Shown one piece after another: positions 5,802 to 9,793 of a stretch of DNA of 9,793 nucleotides. The stretch lies in the NCBI GenBank assembly GCA_031127185.1, contig JARIET010000083.1:1-9793 (forward strand), in the 5' to 3' direction. Both the position numbers and the translations under genes were made by a program. Source of the DNA: Gemmatimonadota bacterium. GTDB taxonomy: Bacteria > Gemmatimonadota > Gemmatimonadetes > Gemmatimonadales > Gemmatimonadaceae. Under the pieces are notes generated by a model. It worked only from the letters and a program-made list of their open reading frames with translations, made no database searches and had not been told where the DNA came from. Numbering within the stretch: the first letter of the stretch is position 1; every line of letters begins with the position of its first letter.

Positions 5802-7829
5802 TTGACTTCCGACCCGCGCGCGTCCCGCGACGACCAGACCACTCCGGTCGGGGCACGCACGAGCTGCCCCCAGTGCGGCGTGCAGCTGGACTCCATGACC
5901 ACCACCTGCGGCGCATGTGGTGCGGTAATCACTGGTGGCGCCATGGATGCCGAGCGGATGGAGCGCGTGCGCATCCGGCTGCAGCAGGGGATTGGCGACG
6001 GCTACCAGCTCGGCGACATGCTCGGGCGCGGTGGGATGGGAATCGTCTTCCAGGCGCGGGAGCTCTCGCTCGACCGCGATGTGGCATTGAAAGTCCTCGC
6101 GTTTGACCCGCTGCTCAATCCCGACGCCTACGCCCGTTTTGAGCGCGAGGCCAAGCTGGCCGCGCGGCTCGACCACCCGAACATCGTGCCCATCTTTGCC
6201 GTGGGGCAGGGAAACGGGATCGCCTTCTATACCATGCGCATGGTGCGGGGCGGGAGCGTCGAGGCGCTGGTTTCGGGCGGGCAGGCGCTGACCATGTCGC
6301 GCGCGATCGCCATCCTCGACGATGTCGCAAAAGCGCTCGACTACGCGCACGCGCACGGTGTGGTGCATCGCGACATCAAACCCGCAAACGTATTGCTCAG
6401 TGACTCCGGGCATGCGATGGTGGCGGATTTCGGGATTGCGCGCGCATTCGGTGGGACTGCGGGCGGCACGTCGACCGCCACCGGGACAGGTGTCGTCGGG
6501 TCGCCAGCGTACATGAGCCCGGAGCAGTGGCGAGGCGAGAAGGTGGATGGTCGCGCCGATCAGTACGCGCTGGGCGTGTTGGCGTTTGAGCTGCTCACGG
6601 GGTCGCGCCCGTTCAAGGGCGACTCGATGCAGGAGCTGCTCCGCATGCACCTGCAGGACGACGCGCCCGACATCATTTCCGTGCGGCACGACTTGCCGTC
6701 GCGCCTCACCGACCCGATTCGCCGCGCGCTCTCAAAGGATCCGAATGACCGATACGCGAGCGCCGCCGAGTTCGTGGCAGCGCTGAATGGTGCGACCGTC
6801 GCCCCGGCACGACTGGCGTCGGCGTCGACGGTTGCCGCATCGGCGCCCACGGTTCGCACACCAATGCCTCCACCGCCCGTGCGGGCGCGCGCGCCGGGGT
6901 CGGCGACTGCATCCCAAACCATAGCAGCGCCGGCTGGCGCTGGCGGGTCGCGACGTGTCACGACAGCCCCGGGTGTTCGCGAGACGGATGACGCGCCGGC
7001 GAAGCGTTCCCTCGTGCCATGGCTCGTGCTGCTGGTCATCGCCGGCGCTGGCGCCGGCGTGATCTGGAAGCTCGCCCCGCCCCGCGTTGAAGCGCCGCCG
7101 GCGGTGCAGGCGCCGCCAGCGAGCGCGCCGGCCGACACGGTGACCGATATGGAGCGTCGCCTGCAGAGCCAGATAGAGGAGACGCGCCGCATTGCCCTCG
7201 CGGCCGAACGCCGCGCAGACTCTCTTGCCGAGCTGAACAGGTCTCTCGGAGCCGGCACTGCTGCGGCCGGCAACCCGCGTCCGGCGCCCGCGGCCGAGCC
7301 GCCCCACGCGCACCTCTACGTGTTCGCGCAGGGCGGCGCCGCGCAGGTGGTGCTCGATGGCCAGGTACGGGGCGACAATGCACCGGCCGTCTACCAGGTG
7401 GCACCCGGGCGCCATCGCGTCTCTGTGCGCGGGGCGCAGGAGTTCGTTCCTGCCGAAACAACCGTGGTGCTGGCGGTCAATGACACACAGTCGGTGATCT
7501 TTCGGACGCGCCGCGTGGCGGCCGCTGACGGCGTTCGCGGCGGTATGACGCCGACGAACGTGCCAGGTGTGTCAGCGTTGCCGCCGAGCGCCATCATCAC
7601 GGAGAACGCGCCCCCAGATGCTGCTGCGCTCATCGTCAAGAACCCTTCAACCGGCCAAGCGACGGTGAACTGGCCCGCCGTGATACGCAGGCTCGGATTT
7701 GACCCGCGCAGTGTTGACCAGCGCAGCCTCAGTCCCACGCAGCGCGCCGGGTTGCGCAGATTTCAGCAGATGATGGACTCCCTGCGCCGGGCCGGCACCC
7801 AGATACCCGGACGGAAGCCACAACGATGA
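5802..7829 (+). CDS. Transmembrane Ser/Thr protein kinase with N-terminal zinc ribbon and PEGA-like tail
   Basis: This is a eukaryotic-type (PknB-like) kinase of 675 residues. A zinc ribbon comes first (Cys22, Cys25, Cys36, Cys39). The kinase domain spans about 68-328: glycine loop GRGGMG 75-80, Lys97 in ALKVL, Glu116 as the probable helix-C partner, HRDIKPANVL 189-198 with Asp191, DFG 209-211, and SPEQ 239-242. A Thr-rich activation loop lies at 220-230. A Pro/Ala/Thr-rich juxtamembrane linker (about 330-402) leads to one TM helix at about 405-422. Outside the membrane come a probable coiled coil (447-482), a PEGA-like beta domain (about 503-570, with VVLDGQVRGD and VAPGRHRVSVRG) and a helical C-terminus (about 640-665). 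There are no PASTA repeats. The start is TTG at 5802; no ATG or GTG lies between it and the zinc ribbon. The catalytic residues are intact, so it should be active. Substrate and signal are unknown. Confidence 0.93.
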   Translation: MTSDPRASRDDQTTPVGARTSCPQCGVQLDSMTTTCGACGAVITGGAMDAERMERVRIRLQQGIGDGYQLGDMLGRGGMGIVFQARELSLDRDVALKVLAFDPLLNPDAYARFEREAKLAARLDHPNIVPIFAVGQGNGIAFYTMRMVRGGSVEALVSGGQALTMSRAIAILDDVAKALDYAHAHGVVHRDIKPANVLLSDSGHAMVADFGIARAFGGTAGGTSTATGTGVVGSPAYMSPEQWRGEKVDGRADQYALGVLAFELLTGSRPFKGDSMQELLRMHLQDDAPDIISVRHDLPSRLTDPIRRALSKDPNDRYASAAEFVAALNGATVAPARLASASTVAASAPTVRTPMPPPPVRARAPGSATASQTIAAPAGAGGSRRVTTAPGVRETDDAPAKRSLVPWLVLLVIAGAGAGVIWKLAPPRVEAPPAVQAPPASAPADTVTDMERRLQSQIEETRRIALAAERRADSLAELNRSLGAGTAAAGNPRPAPAAEPPHAHLYVFAQGGAAQVVLDGQVRGDNAPAVYQVAPGRHRVSVRGAQEFVPAETTVVLAVNDTQSVIFRTRRVAAADGVRGGMTPTNVPGVSALPPSAIITENAPPDAAALIVKNPSTGQATVNWPAVIRRLGFDPRSVDQRSLSPTQRAGLRRFQQMMDSLRRAGTQIPGRKPQR

Positions 7830-9778
7830 CTGGCGATTCGACCGTACACTTTGCGCGCCGGTGCCGGCATTGTGGCTCGGAGCTTCCCGGGACCTCCTCG
7901 TTCTGCTCCAAGTGCGGGGCCACCGCGGAGCCAATGGCTCCAACCGGCGATCCGCTGCGCGATAAGCTGCGCGAGTTGTTTGGCGGGGAGATCGACATCG
8001 AGCGGGAGCTCGGTCGCGGTGGCATGGCCGTGGTGTACGCCGGTTTCGACACGCAGCTGCAGCGCCGCGTGGCGGTGAAAGTCCTGCTCCCGGAAATCGC
8101 CAACGACCGCTCCATGGCCGACCGCTTCCTGCGGGAGGCGCGCACGGTCGCAGCGCTGCAACATCCGCATGTTGTCACCGTGTACTCCGTCCGATCTCGT
8201 GACGGCGTCGATGCGATCGTGATGCAGTTCGTTGAAGGCCGCAGCCTGGACGCCGTGTTGCGCGACGGGCGCGCGTTGCCAGTGCCGGTCGCGGGGATGC
8301 TGTTGGCGCAGGCCGCCGCGGGCCTGCAGCATGCTCACGACCGGGGTGTGATCCATCGCGACGTGAAGCCGGCCAACGTGCTGATCGACGCGGACGGTCG
8401 CGCGATCGTGTCTGATTTCGGCATCGCCCGGCGTGATCACGGCCCTCGCACCACGGAGACGGGGCTCGTGGTTGGGACCTGGGCCTACATGAGTCCGGAG
8501 CAGCGGACGGCCGATGCGCTGACTCCGGCGACGGACCAGTACGCACTCGGTGTCATGGCGTTTGAGTTGTTGACCGGCCAGCTGCCCTACACCGGATCGC
8601 CCGGAGAAATGCTCCGGGCGCACATGCACGATCCGCCCCCGTCGGTGCGTACGCTGAGGCCGGAGGTCTCGCCGGCTGTCGATGCCCTGGTGCAGCGGAT
8701 GATGGCAAAGCTGCCCGGAGATCGGCTGTCATCGTTGCGCGACGCCGAGCGCGTCTTTCAGTCGCTCGTAGCGAGTGAAGGGAAAACGACCATGCAGCTC
8801 GCGGCATTTTCGCGAGGCAGGTTGAGCGAAGGGTCAACGGTGGTCGCCGCGATTCCCCGCGCTGGCATAGATGATCCTCGGTCGGCACCGACCGCCCGGG
8901 CCAGCGCGCCGACGATGCCGGTGGCCCCAGGCACCCTTCGTGCGGCACCGCCTGGCGTGCCCGGCGTCTCCGCGCCGGAACCCGCATCGCGTAAATGGTC
9001 TGCCATCGGTGGTGCGGTGGCCGGGCTGGCCGTGCTGGTGGTTGCCTATGTGCTCGTGCAGGGCCGGACGCCGGATGGGGTTTCGTCGTCACGTGCGCCC
9101 ACGACCCCGCCGCAGTCCGAATTGCCGGCGGCCCAGCCAGTGGTTGGCGGCCAAGCCTCGACCGTGGCGGGGGCGCCCAGTTCCCAGGCGCCCGCGCCAC
9201 GTGCGGCTGCGCCACCGCAGCAGCCCGGCAGTTCGCCGACGGATGTGCGCATCGGTGGCGCCGGCAGCGTGATTGGGACCGTTCCGCTCGCGTCGCCGAG
9301 TGGCGCAGAACGTTCACCGGCTGCGACGGCACGCGCGGCTGACTCATCGGCTCGGACGCAGCCACCCGAAGCGGCGCCGGATCGGCCGGTGGTGGCGCCG
9401 ACCCGCACGGAGCCCGCGGTGCCATCCGCGCCGGCGATGCCCGCCGCCGCGCTGGCCGATGCCCGCCGGATTGGCCGGGAATTCGTGACACTGCTCAACC
9501 AGCGCCGGCACCGCGAGGTCGCACAGATCCCCATGGCGGGCGGTGATGCCGCGGCACGGGCTGAGCTGATTCGCCTCACCGAGTCCGCCGCGGATTTTGG
9601 TGCCGGCTTTGACCGCGTGTGTTCCGCGCCGGACCGCTGGTCACTCGGGTTCGAGACGGAGTGCATTCTCGATTTGACGTGGCGCGGTGGGCAAAAGCTG
9701 ATACGGGTTCGGCTTTTCGCGACTCCGGTGGAGTCGGGATGGAAGCTCGCAGGCGTGGCGGTGGATCCCGGCGGGTGA
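7826..9778 (+). CDS. Transmembrane Ser/Thr protein kinase with N-terminal zinc ribbon and distinct extracytoplasmic domain
   Basis: This second PknB-like kinase has 650 residues. The zinc ribbon uses Cys13, Cys16, Cys27 and Cys30. The kinase domain spans about 56-315: glycine loop GRGGMA 63-68, Lys85 in AVKVL, Glu104, HRDVKPANVL 177-186 with Asp179, DFG 197-199, SPEQ 223-226, and Thr residues in the activation loop at 209-212. A Pro/Ala linker (about 340-388) precedes one TM helix at about 393-411. A long Ala/Pro/Ser-rich stalk (about 415-540) then carries a C-terminal alpha+beta domain (about 541-650). That domain has Cys599 and Cys613, which could form a disulfide outside the cytoplasm. Its helix-then-strands order suggests an NTF2/SnoaL-like fold, but this is a guess. 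The ATG overlaps the previous kinase's stop (ATGA), so translation is probably coupled. All catalytic residues are present. It is a relative of its neighbour in the cytosolic half only. Confidence 0.93.
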   Translation: MTGDSTVHFARRCRHCGSELPGTSSFCSKCGATAEPMAPTGDPLRDKLRELFGGEIDIERELGRGGMAVVYAGFDTQLQRRVAVKVLLPEIANDRSMADRFLREARTVAALQHPHVVTVYSVRSRDGVDAIVMQFVEGRSLDAVLRDGRALPVPVAGMLLAQAAAGLQHAHDRGVIHRDVKPANVLIDADGRAIVSDFGIARRDHGPRTTETGLVVGTWAYMSPEQRTADALTPATDQYALGVMAFELLTGQLPYTGSPGEMLRAHMHDPPPSVRTLRPEVSPAVDALVQRMMAKLPGDRLSSLRDAERVFQSLVASEGKTTMQLAAFSRGRLSEGSTVVAAIPRAGIDDPRSAPTARASAPTMPVAPGTLRAAPPGVPGVSAPEPASRKWSAIGGAVAGLAVLVVAYVLVQGRTPDGVSSSRAPTTPPQSELPAAQPVVGGQASTVAGAPSSQAPAPRAAAPPQQPGSSPTDVRIGGAGSVIGTVPLASPSGAERSPAATARAADSSARTQPPEAAPDRPVVAPTRTEPAVPSAPAMPAAALADARRIGREFVTLLNQRRHREVAQIPMAGGDAAARAELIRLTESAADFGAGFDRVCSAPDRWSLGFETECILDLTWRGGQKLIRVRLFATPVESGWKLAGVAVDPGG

Positions 9779-9793
9779 GGCGCGGTGTGCGTT

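Noticed and set aside
5643..6689. Minus-strand open frame of 348 codons, and similar ones at 7763-8629 and 8553-9491
   Set aside because: They are mirror frames of the kinase genes, with Arg/His/Pro-rich products and no recognisable domain.

Overview
The window is GC-rich bacterial chromosomal DNA with tightly packed genes. The combination of GC-rich genes, short heptamer tandem repeats between genes, and zinc-ribbon membrane Ser/Thr kinases fits a Gram-negative soil or freshwater lineage, perhaps Gemmatimonadota. That taxonomic guess is inference only. No rRNA, tRNA, CRISPR array, phage gene or insertion sequence was seen.

The window has two arms that diverge from an intergenic gap at about 5243-5344. 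The leftward arm (minus strand, 5242 to 37) carries five genes in this order: a secreted peroxiredoxin, N-carbamoylputrescine amidase (aguB), agmatine deiminase (aguA), a methyl-accepting chemotaxis protein, and queC. The aguA-aguB pair together converts agmatine to putrescine. The chemoreceptor and queC overlap by one base and look translationally coupled, although their functions are unrelated. Short heptamer repeats lie in the gaps on both sides of aguA, a decamer repeat lies beyond queC, and a strong hairpin separates the peroxiredoxin from aguB.

The rightward arm (plus strand, 5345 to 9778) carries a small protein of unknown function. It is followed by two tandem transmembrane Ser/Thr protein kinases, each with an N-terminal zinc ribbon. 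The kinases overlap by 4 bp (ATGA), and the three genes probably form one operon. The kinase domains are alike but the extracytoplasmic tails differ: one is PEGA-like, and the other is a domain with two cysteines, perhaps NTF2-like.

The main discovery is the peroxiredoxin. A plain six-frame reading shows two half-genes separated by an in-frame TGA (5006-5008). That TGA sits exactly where the peroxidatic cysteine belongs in the Pxxx(T)xxC motif. The frame stays open on both sides, the protein contains no cysteine at all, and a perfect 7-bp stem with an 8-nt loop starts 14 nt after the UGA, where bacterial SECIS elements are found. The best reading is one exported 194-residue selenoprotein peroxiredoxin with selenocysteine at residue 79. 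A nonsense mutation or sequencing error is the alternative.
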